Assembly (NCBI GenBank): GCA_023416875.1
Contig: JAEZGT010000336.1
Span: forward strand, 1-15,134
DNA length: 15,134 bases
DNA from: Pseudomonadota bacterium
GTDB taxonomy: Bacteria > Pseudomonadota > Gammaproteobacteria > Pseudomonadales > Cellvibrionaceae
Direction of reading: 5' to 3'
Below are positions 1 through 6,918 of this stretch, piece by piece. The notes under the pieces were generated by a model. That model did not search any database. It saw only the letters and a list, made by a program, of their open reading frames with translations, and was not told where the DNA came from. Positions within the stretch are counted from its first letter, which is position 1; the number at the start of each line of letters is the position of its first letter. Made by a program: the position numbers and the translations under genes.

Positions 1-2
1 GC

Positions 3-50
3 TTTGGTGGAGGTGGTTTTGGCGGCGGCGGCTTCGGCGGCGGTGGTTTT
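3..50 (+). repeat. Phe-Gly4 coding repeat (glycine-rich insert)
   Basis: Tandem GGT/GGC-rich codons encode three consecutive Phe-Gly-Gly-Gly-Gly units ending in Phe at 48-50. Such glycine-rich insertions are seen in many bacterial CotH proteins. It is a low-complexity coding repeat that could vary in length by slippage; only its 3' portion is visible. Confidence 0.75.
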
Positions 51-1487
51 GATTTCGGTAGCGTTTTTGGCGCCGGCACTTCTTCACTCAATAATTTGGG
101 TGCGCAAGGCAGTGCCTACGAAAATGCCTACACATTGAAATATTCATCGGTTGATGACCCCTGGCAGGATCTGGCGAACGCTGCGTACACCATGGGTGTG
201 GCATCGCCTGCTTATCTGATTGAAGAACTCAGCCAATATATGGATATAGACGCGGCGCTCTGGTTTGTCGCCACCGAAAATATCTTCACGGACGATGACG
301 GCTACATCAATAAAGGCGGCATGGATTATTACGTTTATTTCGACGTGGCAACCGGACGCATTGTGCCGATTGAGTACGACGGTAATTCCGCAATGTCCGC
401 TCAGGCGGCCACCAGCTGGGCGCCATTTCATAAAATCACCGACACCAAATATCCGCTGATCAACGTGTTGTTGAATATTCCCGAATTGCGTCAGCGCTAT
501 CTCGCGCACTATCGCACCATTATGGAAGAGGCCCTCAACCCAACCATCGCGAACGCGAAAATTGATCAGTATGCACAATTGATCGATACCTATATCGCGG
601 CTCCCGATGCGGTGCGTCAGTACTCCTATCAGCAATACACGGCAGGTGTGCAGACGCTGAAAAGCTTCTTCACTTCGCGTTATCAATATTTGCAAAACCA
701 TTCGGACGTGCGCGCACCGGCGATCACCATCAGCGGTGTGGAAGACTCTGTTGAAGGTCGCGATTCAGTGCGGCCCACCGATACACAATCTGTGGACATT
801 CGCGCGCAGGTAAGTGGGGAAACCGGCATTCGCACTGTCAATCTGTATTACGGCACCGGCTTGATGGGCGATTTCCAAAAAGTGGCCATGACCGCCAGCG
901 GCAACGGCAATTATCGCGCAACTATTCCGGCGTTCCCCAAAGGCACCTTCGTGCGCTATTACATCGAAGCCATTGCGGACAATTCAGCGGGAACTGCGGC
1001 ATACAGTCCGAAAGGCGCCGAGCATGATGTGTACATTTACCAAGTGCTAGCCGCTCAGCAAGTGAGCAGTCCGGTGGTAATCAACGAGCTGATGCCTTCC
1101 AACAAAAATACGGTAGCGGATAACAACGGTGAATACAGCGACTGGATCGAGTTGTATAACAACTCCGCTGAGCCGGTGGATTTATCAGGCTGGTATCTGA
1201 CTGATGAAGACACCAATTTGCAGCGCTGGGCATTCCCTGCCGGTACCGTAATCGCTGCTGGCGACACACTTATCGTGTGGGCGGATGATGCCGCGTCCCC
1301 GGGGTTACATGCCAGCTTTAAGCTGAGCGCGTCGGGCGAAACGGTATTTCTGGTAAATCCGGACAAAGCGTTTGCCGATCAGGTGACCTTTGGTGAAGCG
1401 CAAAATGATTTTAGTTACTCGCGTTCACCGAATGGCACAGGCAGCTGGGTATGGACGGATCGACCGACGTTCGATGCCGCTAATTGA
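3..1487 (+). CDS. CotH kinase family protein with C-terminal lamin-tail domain, 5' end missing
   Basis: The reading frame is open from the first base, so this is the 3' part (494 visible codons) of a larger gene; the TTG at 96 is not its start. Visible order: a glycine-rich stretch of three Phe-Gly4 units (3-50), the rest of a CotH-type atypical kinase domain (to about 700), a beta-rich Ig-like domain (about 711-1045), and a lamin-tail domain (1077-1487) with the hallmark INELMPSN, DWIELYNNS and DLSGWYLTDE segments. The CotH part has the paired aspartate block followed by the strand VPIEYDGN, whose Asp codon at 378 is a candidate metal-binding residue. CotH proteins are secreted or surface kinases, and lamin-tail domains are common in exported bacterial proteins, so I infer a cell-surface protein; its signal peptide lies outside the window. 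It is followed by a strong terminator, then by polyphosphate-polymerase and DUF4956 genes with which CotH genes are often found. The substrate is unknown. Confidence 0.88.
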   Translation, partial: FGGGGFGGGGFGGGGFDFGSVFGAGTSSLNNLGAQGSAYENAYTLKYSSVDDPWQDLANAAYTMGVASPAYLIEELSQYMDIDAALWFVATENIFTDDDGYINKGGMDYYVYFDVATGRIVPIEYDGNSAMSAQAATSWAPFHKITDTKYPLINVLLNIPELRQRYLAHYRTIMEEALNPTIANAKIDQYAQLIDTYIAAPDAVRQYSYQQYTAGVQTLKSFFTSRYQYLQNHSDVRAPAITISGVEDSVEGRDSVRPTDTQSVDIRAQVSGETGIRTVNLYYGTGLMGDFQKVAMTASGNGNYRATIPAFPKGTFVRYYIEAIADNSAGTAAYSPKGAEHDVYIYQVLAAQQVSSPVVINELMPSNKNTVADNNGEYSDWIELYNNSAEPVDLSGWYLTDEDTNLQRWAFPAGTVIAAGDTLIVWADDAASPGLHASFKLSASGETVFLVNPDKAFADQVTFGEAQNDFSYSRSPNGTGSWVWTDRPTFDAAN

Positions 1488-1508
1488 TATCAAAGTTGTT
1501 TGATTCCG

Positions 1509-1540
1509 GTCGCCGCTTTATAGCGGCGACTTTTTCTTTT
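1509..1540 (+). terminator. Rho-independent terminator after the CotH gene
   Basis: A perfect 9-bp stem (gtcgccgct at 1509-1517, agcggcgac at 1522-1530) closes a 4-nt loop and is followed at once by tttttctttt. It lies 21 bp after the CotH stop and 43 bp before the polyphosphate polymerase start, so it should largely uncouple the two transcripts. Confidence 0.9.
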
Positions 1541-1583
1541 GTGAACTGAGCCTATTCCAGGCCGATTACACACAGGTGCTACG

Positions 1584-2381
1584 ATGCCCTTCTCGTCACT
1601 TCATAATATTTTGTGGGATTTCGATTCCCATGGTCTTAAGGATCTGGATAAAGCTTCTTTGATGAACCGGGTGGACACCAAATTTGTGGTGCCGGTGCAG
1701 TGCTTGCCGGAAATGCTGTCGCGGTTGCGCGATGAATTTTCAATATTGGAAATTGGCGATAAACGGTGTTTTCATTATCACAGCGTTTATTACGATACGC
1801 CGGATTATCTGTTTTACAACATGCATCGCACCGGGCGAAAAAATCGCTTTAAAGTGCGCGTGCGCAATTATGTGGACAGCGAAATCAGTTTCCTTGAGGT
1901 GAAATTTAAAAACAATAAAGGACGCACTGATAAAAATCGCATAAAGCTGCGCGAACAAATTAATGACGGAATCACCGTTCATCAAGAGTTCCTGCAGAAG
2001 CACCAGGTCCCCAATATCACAAGTCTGGTGCCGGCGTTGGATAATCAGTATCATCGCATCGCCCTCGCCAGTGAGGAACGCGCCGAGCGTCTGACCATCG
2101 ACCTGAATATTTCCAATCAGCCTCTGCCGGCATGGCGTGAGCCATTGCAGCAGAAGGATTTTGCTATATTGGAATTGAAACAGGCGCGTATGGATCGCAG
2201 CTCACCATTTTTTGCGGTGGCAAAAGATCTGCGTTTGCGCCCTGGTGGCTTTAGTAAATATTGCATGGGGCTGGCACTGTCCGGTTATCTGGACAACGTC
2301 AAATACAATCGGTTTAAACCTATAATCCATCGCCTCAAGCGCACTTGTACCATCAACACATTTGAGAATGCTTCATGCTGA
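1584..2381 (+). CDS. VTC-domain polyphosphate polymerase family protein
   Basis: This 265-residue soluble protein has the triphosphate-tunnel fold signature of the VTC family, whose yeast member VTC4 makes polyphosphate from ATP. Visible motifs: NRVDTKFVVP (R29, D31, K33), YYDTPDYLFYNMHRTG (69-84), the basic pair of strands NRFKVRVRNY (R88, K90, R92, R94), FLEVK (E105, K107) with following basic residues, AILELK (E197, K199) and FSKYC (K225). These lysine, arginine and glutamate residues line the tunnel in the family and bind phosphate and metal, so the enzyme looks intact. No membrane segment or SPX domain is present. The ATG is preceded by an AGG (1574-1576) seven bases upstream. The 3' end overlaps the next gene by 7 bp, implying translational coupling to the DUF4956 membrane protein. 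Polyphosphate synthesis is inferred from the family; other tunnel-fold activities on triphosphates remain possible. Confidence 0.87.
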   Translation: MPFSSLHNILWDFDSHGLKDLDKASLMNRVDTKFVVPVQCLPEMLSRLRDEFSILEIGDKRCFHYHSVYYDTPDYLFYNMHRTGRKNRFKVRVRNYVDSEISFLEVKFKNNKGRTDKNRIKLREQINDGITVHQEFLQKHQVPNITSLVPALDNQYHRIALASEERAERLTIDLNISNQPLPAWREPLQQKDFAILELKQARMDRSSPFFAVAKDLRLRPGGFSKYCMGLALSGYLDNVKYNRFKPIIHRLKRTCTINTFENASC

Positions 2382-2944
2382 CATTAGATTTTCTTCTGCG
2401 TTACGCCATTTTGCTGGTTGGCGCCACGATTTTATTGCGCGGAATTTATTTTCGTGTAACGCCTAACCGCGACGCGGTATTCAGCTTTTTTCTCTTCACT
2501 AACGGTGTCTTTTTCGTCACCTATTTGTTGTCCGGCATCGAATTGTCGATGGGCTTTGCCTTCGGTCTGTTCGCCGTATTTGCCATGCTGCGTTACAGAA
2601 CCGAGCCTATCACCATCCGCGAGATGACCTATTTGTTTATCACCATCGGCGTATCTTTGATGTGCGCAGTGGCCAAGCTGCAATATTGGGAGATGGCAGC
2701 GCTGTTGGCACTGGTGAACATATTGGCGGCCATCGGTGAAACCAAATTCCTGGCACCGCGCATCGTCGAGAAAAAAGTCACTTACGACAAAGTGGAATTG
2801 ATCAAGCCGGACCGTTATGAAGAGCTGGTGCAGGATCTGCAAAGCCGCACCGGTCTGGATATCATCAAAATTGAAGTGGGCGCCATCGATTATCTGGATG
2901 ACAGCGCCATGTTGTCGGTGTTCTGCCGCGAAGTGCGTCGATAA
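2375..2944 (+). CDS. DUF4956 integral membrane protein
   Basis: This 189-residue protein has five predicted membrane helices (about residues 7-26, 34-54, 57-72, 84-102 and 106-123) and a soluble C-terminal tail of about 60 residues. The segment AMLRYRTEPITIREMTYLF (70-88), just after helix 3, is the hallmark of DUF4956. The ATG lies inside the last codons of the polymerase gene (7-bp overlap) with GAG at 2364-2366 as a weak ribosome-binding site, so the two proteins are probably made together in fixed ratio. DUF4956 has no proven function. Its frequent partnership with VTC-type polymerases suggests it anchors the polymerase at the membrane or helps move the polymer, the job done in yeast by the membrane part of the VTC complex; that role is my inference. 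A strong terminator follows within 10 bp. Confidence 0.85.
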   Translation: MLTLDFLLRYAILLVGATILLRGIYFRVTPNRDAVFSFFLFTNGVFFVTYLLSGIELSMGFAFGLFAVFAMLRYRTEPITIREMTYLFITIGVSLMCAVAKLQYWEMAALLALVNILAAIGETKFLAPRIVEKKVTYDKVELIKPDRYEELVQDLQSRTGLDIIKIEVGAIDYLDDSAMLSVFCREVRR

Positions 2945-2952
2945 TCTTCAGG

Positions 2953-2985
2953 GCTTCATCCGCCGTGTGCGGATGAAGCTTTTTC
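2953..2985 (+). terminator. Rho-independent terminator after the DUF4956 gene
   Basis: An 11-bp perfect stem (gcttcatccgc at 2953-2963, gcggatgaagc at 2969-2979) with a 5-nt loop is followed by tttttc. On the minus strand it is not followed by a T-run, so it serves the + strand operon rather than both convergent genes. Confidence 0.92.
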
Positions 2986-3006
2986 TAAAGCCCCGTTATT
3001 CCCGCG

Positions 3007-3777
3007 TTATTTCCACACAATATCCGCTTTGATCTGCAAATAATCGCTGCCGTCTACGATGGAATGAATCGCAAATTCCGGAGTTTTCCCAAGAATCTGC
3101 CGACCGCCGTGCACATCAGCAAAATTCACCAGCGGAAAAGGCCCGCGTTTGGCCAGCTGCCGGTTGATCCAACGGCTCACACCGAATTTGCATTTTAATT
3201 GCCACTTCCAAATCGCGAGCCGCATTACCACGTCCGTGTCTTCCAACTCTGGCAGCGCCAATAATTGCGAACCCTGTGCCTGCAGCAGCAATTTGGCTTT
3301 GCGGCCCGCAAATTCCAATTGCGTCGAGGTGTTTTTCCAATGCCATTTGCCCAGCAGGCGGATGCCGACTTTCAATTCCGCCTGCACTTGCAGCGCCACA
3401 TCGCGCAGTTCCACGGGATTGCCCAAGTGCATGTGTGGCGCCTCGGGCAGGGTGACCACCAGTGAACGCACCTGCACCTGATAGCGTTTTTCCGCCGCCT
3501 TTGCCGGTTTCGCCTGATGGGCGTGGGTTTTGTCCAGATGGTCCACCAGCGGCTGCACCAGCACGTCTTCGACTATGGCTTCGATACCGTCTGCGGGCAC
3601 TTCATCCGGGGTTTCGGGGATATGGGCTTCGCTGACTTCCAGTGGCTCCTCGTCCAGCTCGTCCTCGGGAAATTCGATGCGCAAGGGAAATTCCAGTGCG
3701 GCGAGGAAGGAATGCGCGAGATTGGCGTCCAGACGGATCTCCAGGTCGCGGTGTTGCAGTAATGCGTGTTCGGCCAT
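3007..3777 (-). CDS. Hypothetical protein, acidic N-terminal half and beta-rich C-terminal half
   Basis: I do not recognise this family. I chose the start at 3777 (MAEHALLQHRDLEIRLD, 256 residues) because the upstream in-frame extension to 3924 is His/Arg/Asn-rich and unlike folded protein, and because a GAG lies a few bases before this ATG. There is no signal peptide or membrane helix, so a cytoplasmic location is likely. Residues about 30-75 are rich in Glu/Asp/Pro (EFPEDELDEEPLEVSE and similar). From about 95 on the pattern is alternating hydrophobic strands (YQVQVRSLVVTLPE, VALQVQAELKVGIRLLGKWHWK, AIWKWQLKCKF), suggesting a beta-sheet fold. It is convergent with the DUF4956 gene (62 bp apart) and divergent from mrcB, so it is its own transcription unit. 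The long frame with few rare features makes it likely to be real; function unknown. Confidence 0.68.
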   Translation of the reverse strand: MAEHALLQHRDLEIRLDANLAHSFLAALEFPLRIEFPEDELDEEPLEVSEAHIPETPDEVPADGIEAIVEDVLVQPLVDHLDKTHAHQAKPAKAAEKRYQVQVRSLVVTLPEAPHMHLGNPVELRDVALQVQAELKVGIRLLGKWHWKNTSTQLEFAGRKAKLLLQAQGSQLLALPELEDTDVVMRLAIWKWQLKCKFGVSRWINRQLAKRGPFPLVNFADVHGGRQILGKTPEFAIHSIVDGSDYLQIKADIVWK

Positions 3778-4061
3778 ATGTCGCTCGTCTCTGCTTGTTT
3801 TGTCATGCTGGTTATTCGTATGCCGGATTCTTTGTCGTCCGTTTTTGTGATGGTAATAGTGCCGGCGGTTTGGTGTAGTGGCTGTGGGTTTCCCCTCAAT
3901 ATTGGGAGTGTAAGCACCAATCAAAGAGCTGCCGATGGTTTTGCCGGCGGGGGATGGCTACAATCGCGCACTTTTCCTGTCTTGCCGGGGATAGCTGCTG
4001 CGGACTTAGTGTCCTAGGGTCTCCATCGGCTATGGTCTCAAGGTTCAGGCAAGTCACACCT
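3778..4061. other. Divergent intergenic region between hypothetical gene and mrcB
   Basis: About 284 bp separate the two divergent starts and must hold promoters for both. I see no convincing -35/-10 pair, operator or riboswitch. In-frame ATGs upstream of the chosen mrcB start (3954, 4032) could extend that protein into this region. Confidence 0.5.
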
Positions 4062-6374
4062 ATGGCATCCCGCAAAGCGGCCAAGCGCCGACCGTTCGCT
4101 ACCTTCATGCGCTTTTTTTTCGTTCTGTTCCTCCTGGCCGCCGCCGCTCTGGGGGTGTACTGCGTGCACTTGGACAAGATTGTGCGCAGTCAATTCGAGG
4201 GCAAGCGTTTTGCGCTGCCGGCGCGGGTGTACGCCCGTCCGCTGGAAATTTTCCCCGGCAAAACGCTGACCCTGGCGGAGTTGCGCCGGGAGTTAGATCT
4301 CCTCGGCTTTGCCAAGGTCACCCAGGTGCGGGCACCGGGGGAATATGTCTCCACGCCAGTTTATGTGGTGTTGCAAAGCCGCCCCTTTGAATTCTGGGAC
4401 GGCCCGCAGGCGAGCCAGCGCGTGCGCGTCAGTTTCCACGGCGACCAGGTGGACGACGTGCGCGAAGAGACCAGCGGACAGCCCCTCGACCTGTTCCGGC
4501 TGGAGCCGATCTCCATCGGCGGCATCTACACCAACAACAACGAAGACCGCCAGCTGGTGCGTTACAGCCAAGTACCGCGCCACTTTATCGATGCGCTTAT
4601 CGCCATCGAGGACAAACGCTTCTATCACCACCACGGCGTCGATCCCAAAGCCTTGTTGCGCGCGGCGGTGTCCACGGCGACCGGTCGGGGCGTACAAGGC
4701 GGCAGCACCATCACCCAGCAGCTGGTGAAAAACTTTTTTCTCACGCCCGAGCGCACCCTCAAGCGCAAGGCCAATGAAATGCTCATGGCGATCCTGCTGG
4801 AGCTGCATTACGACAAAAACGACATACTCGAGACCTACCTCAATGAGGTCTACTTTGGCCAGGACGGCACTCGCGGCATTCACGGTGTAGGGTTGGCGAG
4901 CCAGTTTTATTTCGGCCGCTCGGTGGAGCAGCTCAAACCCCATCACTCGGCGCTGCTGGTAGCCATGTTGAAAGGACCCACCTACTACAATCCCAGGCGC
5001 AACCCCGAGCGCGCGTTGGAGCGGCGCAATCTGGTGCTGGCGGAAACCGGCACCCAGGGTTATCTCACACCTAAGGAATTCGAAGCCGCCATTGCCCAGC
5101 CGCTGGATGTCACCAGCTCGGCCAGCGCGGGCATGTCCAACTATCCTGCCTTTCTCGACCTGGTGTTCCGCCAGTTGCGCCGCGACTATCAGGAGGAGGA
5201 TCTGCGCAGCGAAGGTCTGCGCATTTTCTCGACCCTGGACCCGCTGGTGCAGCAAACAGCGGAAAAAACCTTGGCCGATCAACTCACCCAGCTGGAGAAG
5301 AGTTACAAACTGGCAGCGGGCTGGTTGGACGGCGCGGTGGTGGTGAGTGTGCCTCAGACGGGAGAAGTACTGGCGGTGATCGGTAGCCGCCGGTCGGCGT
5401 TTGAAGGCTTCAACCGCGCTCTTGATGCGCGCCGTCCTATCGGCTCGCTGTTTAAGCCGGCGATCTTTTTGACCGCCCTGGAACAGCCCGAGCTTTATAC
5501 GCTCACGACATTGTTGGACGACAGCCCGCTGCAATATCAGGAGCGCGGTATGGACCAGATGTGGGAACCGCGCAACTACGACAAACAATTTCACGGTCAG
5601 GTGCCGCTGTGGCAGGCGCTCGCCAATTCCTACAACGTGAGCACCGCCCGCCTCGGCCTGGAGTTGGGAGTGAATTCCGTTCTGCAGACCGCCCAGCGCC
5701 TCGGTGTGGAAGAGCCGCTCAAACCTTACGCGGCGACCTTTCTCGGCTCTGCGGAATTGCCGCCGATTCAAGTGGCGCAGATGTATCAGACCATCGCCGC
5801 TGGCGGCTTCCGCGTCCCACTGCGCGCCATCCGGGAAGTGTTGACCATGGAGGGGAGACCGCTCAAGCGCTATGCCATCGACGTGCAACAAGTGACCTCA
5901 ACCCAGTCCGTGCACCTGCTCACCCGCGCTCTGCAGTTGGCGGTGGAAGAGGGTACGGCGAAATCCATGAAAACAACCCTGCCGGAATCCCTGCGTATCG
6001 CTGGCAAAACCGGCACCACCGACGGCCTGCGCGACAGCTGGTTCGCCGGTTTCAGCGGTGACTATGTCGCTGTGGTGTGGGTCGGCAACGACAAAAACGA
6101 ACCCACCGGCCTCACGGGCGCCACTGGTGCTCTGCCTATCTGGGCCAAAATCATGGCGCAGCTGCACCCAAAGCCGGTGCCGCAGACGGAGCCGCCGGGT
6201 GTGACCTACCTCGCCACCCATCGCGACATGGGGGCCAGGGTGAGGGGATCCTGTACGGAAGCGGTGGAACTGCCGTTTATGCAAGGCTCTGAGCCGGAGC
6301 TGGAAGTGAGTTGCAGCGGTAGCTACACCACTACCAGCAAGGCCAAAAAATGGTGGCAGCGGATTTTGCGTTAA
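4062..6374 (+). CDS. mrcB: Penicillin-binding protein 1b (bifunctional glycosyltransferase/transpeptidase)
   Basis: This enzyme polymerises lipid II into glycan strands and crosslinks them in the periplasm. The chosen start (MASRKAAKRR) gives 770 residues, close to the pseudomonad PBP1b length of about 774; in-frame starts at 4032 and 3954 are less likely because they only add a non-conserved tail. Order: basic cytoplasmic tail, membrane helix (about 15-36), UB2H regulatory domain (about 65-145), GT51 glycosyltransferase with catalytic E183 in IEDKRFYHHHG, QGGSTITQQLVKNFF from residue 212 and second glutamate E239 in RKANE, then a transpeptidase with the SxxK motif S462-LFK465, SYN at 523-525 and KTGT at 649-652. 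All catalytic motifs are intact. The lipoprotein gene 52 bp downstream is its likely activator. Codon use is GC-rich, like the repair genes later in the window and unlike the islet at 7507-9682. Confidence 0.96.
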   Translation: MASRKAAKRRPFATFMRFFFVLFLLAAAALGVYCVHLDKIVRSQFEGKRFALPARVYARPLEIFPGKTLTLAELRRELDLLGFAKVTQVRAPGEYVSTPVYVVLQSRPFEFWDGPQASQRVRVSFHGDQVDDVREETSGQPLDLFRLEPISIGGIYTNNNEDRQLVRYSQVPRHFIDALIAIEDKRFYHHHGVDPKALLRAAVSTATGRGVQGGSTITQQLVKNFFLTPERTLKRKANEMLMAILLELHYDKNDILETYLNEVYFGQDGTRGIHGVGLASQFYFGRSVEQLKPHHSALLVAMLKGPTYYNPRRNPERALERRNLVLAETGTQGYLTPKEFEAAIAQPLDVTSSASAGMSNYPAFLDLVFRQLRRDYQEEDLRSEGLRIFSTLDPLVQQTAEKTLADQLTQLEKSYKLAAGWLDGAVVVSVPQTGEVLAVIGSRRSAFEGFNRALDARRPIGSLFKPAIFLTALEQPELYTLTTLLDDSPLQYQERGMDQMWEPRNYDKQFHGQVPLWQALANSYNVSTARLGLELGVNSVLQTAQRLGVEEPLKPYAATFLGSAELPPIQVAQMYQTIAAGGFRVPLRAIREVLTMEGRPLKRYAIDVQQVTSTQSVHLLTRALQLAVEEGTAKSMKTTLPESLRIAGKTGTTDGLRDSWFAGFSGDYVAVVWVGNDKNEPTGLTGATGALPIWAKIMAQLHPKPVPQTEPPGVTYLATHRDMGARVRGSCTEAVELPFMQGSEPELEVSCSGSYTTTSKAKKWWQRILR

Positions 6375-6380
6375 TCTGCC

Positions 6381-6404
6381 GGGGCGGTGTTAAGATGCCG
6401 CCCC
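6381..6404 (+). promoter_or_regulatory. GC-rich hairpin in the mrcB-lpoP leader
   Basis: ggggcgg (6381-6387) can pair with ccgcccc (6398-6404) around a 10-nt loop, 7 bp after the mrcB stop. There is no T-run, so it is not a standard terminator. It may stabilise the upstream message or reduce read-through into the lipoprotein gene; this is only a structural observation. Confidence 0.35.
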
Positions 6405-6426
6405 TCTACGACACTCGGGGATTCGC

Positions 6427-6828
6427 ATGAAAGTCATTCAACCGTTGATTCTGTGTGCCCTGCTGGGCATGACCTCCGGCTGCGCCAGCTACACTCCCGG
6501 TACATTTGGTAGCGATAGCGACACCAACGAGGCCAGCGACGTCGGCTACTCCGCCAGCCAAGTCTCCGACAATTCCGCCGTACAAACCCTCTACGATCAG
6601 GCGATGAACTACGCCTACGCCGGCGACTACGATCAAGCTGAAGCCGCCCTCGAACGCGGCCTGCGCATCGAACCCAACAACGCCTACCTCTGGTTCGAAC
6701 TCGCCCGCCTCTCCGCCAGCTACGGCAACCTCAACAAAGCCCGCGAACTGGCCTCCAGAGCGCAGTCACTGGCCGGTGGCGATCGATACTTGCAGGGGCA
6801 TATCCAGAAGTTTGTGAATGGGTTGTAG
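6427..6828 (+). CDS. lpoP: TPR outer-membrane lipoprotein, probable PBP1b activator LpoP
   Basis: This 133-residue protein starts with a lipoprotein signal (MKVIQPLILCALLGMTSGC, lipidated Cys19). The +2 residue is Ala rather than Asp, which favours sorting to the outer membrane. A Ser/Asp/Thr-rich flexible stretch (about 22-50) is followed by two TPR-like helical repeats (about 52-118) containing GDYDQAEAALERGLRIEPNN. In Pseudomonas aeruginosa, LpoP is a TPR lipoprotein encoded beside the PBP1b gene and needed for that enzyme's activity; size, lipid anchor, TPRs and position 52 bp after mrcB all match. It would reach through the periplasm to stimulate PBP1b, replacing the structurally different LpoB of enterobacteria. 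GGGG at 6417-6420, six bases before the ATG, is a good ribosome-binding site. The assignment rests on context and architecture; a generic TPR lipoprotein is the alternative. Confidence 0.83.
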   Translation: MKVIQPLILCALLGMTSGCASYTPGTFGSDSDTNEASDVGYSASQVSDNSAVQTLYDQAMNYAYAGDYDQAEAALERGLRIEPNNAYLWFELARLSASYGNLNKARELASRAQSLAGGDRYLQGHIQKFVNGL

Positions 6829-6910
6829 CCCTTCGACAGGCTCAGGGACCGCCCCTTCGACTCCGCTCAGGGACCAGGTAAAGGGAGGTCCCTGAGCGGA
6901 GTCGAAGGGG
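6829..6910. repeat. Inverted repeat with an extra tandem half-copy, between convergent genes
   Basis: Three copies of one roughly 22-24 bp unit occur here: 6829-6850 (cccttcgacaggctcaggga and two more bases), 6852-6875 in the same direction, and 6887-6910 inverted. The second and third are perfect reverse complements over 24 bp with an 11-bp spacer, so they form a very strong hairpin. The first differs only in its middle (acaggctc against actccgctc). The element begins directly after the lpoP stop and ends 8 bp before the coaE stop, a position suited to a bidirectional transcription stop or mRNA stabiliser. The unit resembles a short dispersed repeat with a CTTCGAC...CTCAGGGAC core found between genes in many bacteria. 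Confidence 0.9.
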
Positions 6911-6918
6911 GAGAAGAC

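Noticed and set aside
96..98. TTG as the start of the CotH gene
   Set aside because: The same frame is open to the window edge and encodes the glycine-rich insert, so translation begins upstream.
144..701. 185-codon minus-strand frame inside the CotH gene
   Set aside because: It lies opposite a clear CotH/lamin-tail reading frame and has no recognisable domain.
2953..2985. Bidirectional terminator serving the minus-strand hypothetical gene too
   Set aside because: On the minus strand the stem is followed by cctgaagatt, with no T-run.
4293..5891. 532-codon open frame on the minus strand inside mrcB
   Set aside because: It is antisense to an intact PBP1b with every catalytic motif, is His/Arg/Gln-rich and resembles no protein; it results from GC-rich codon bias.
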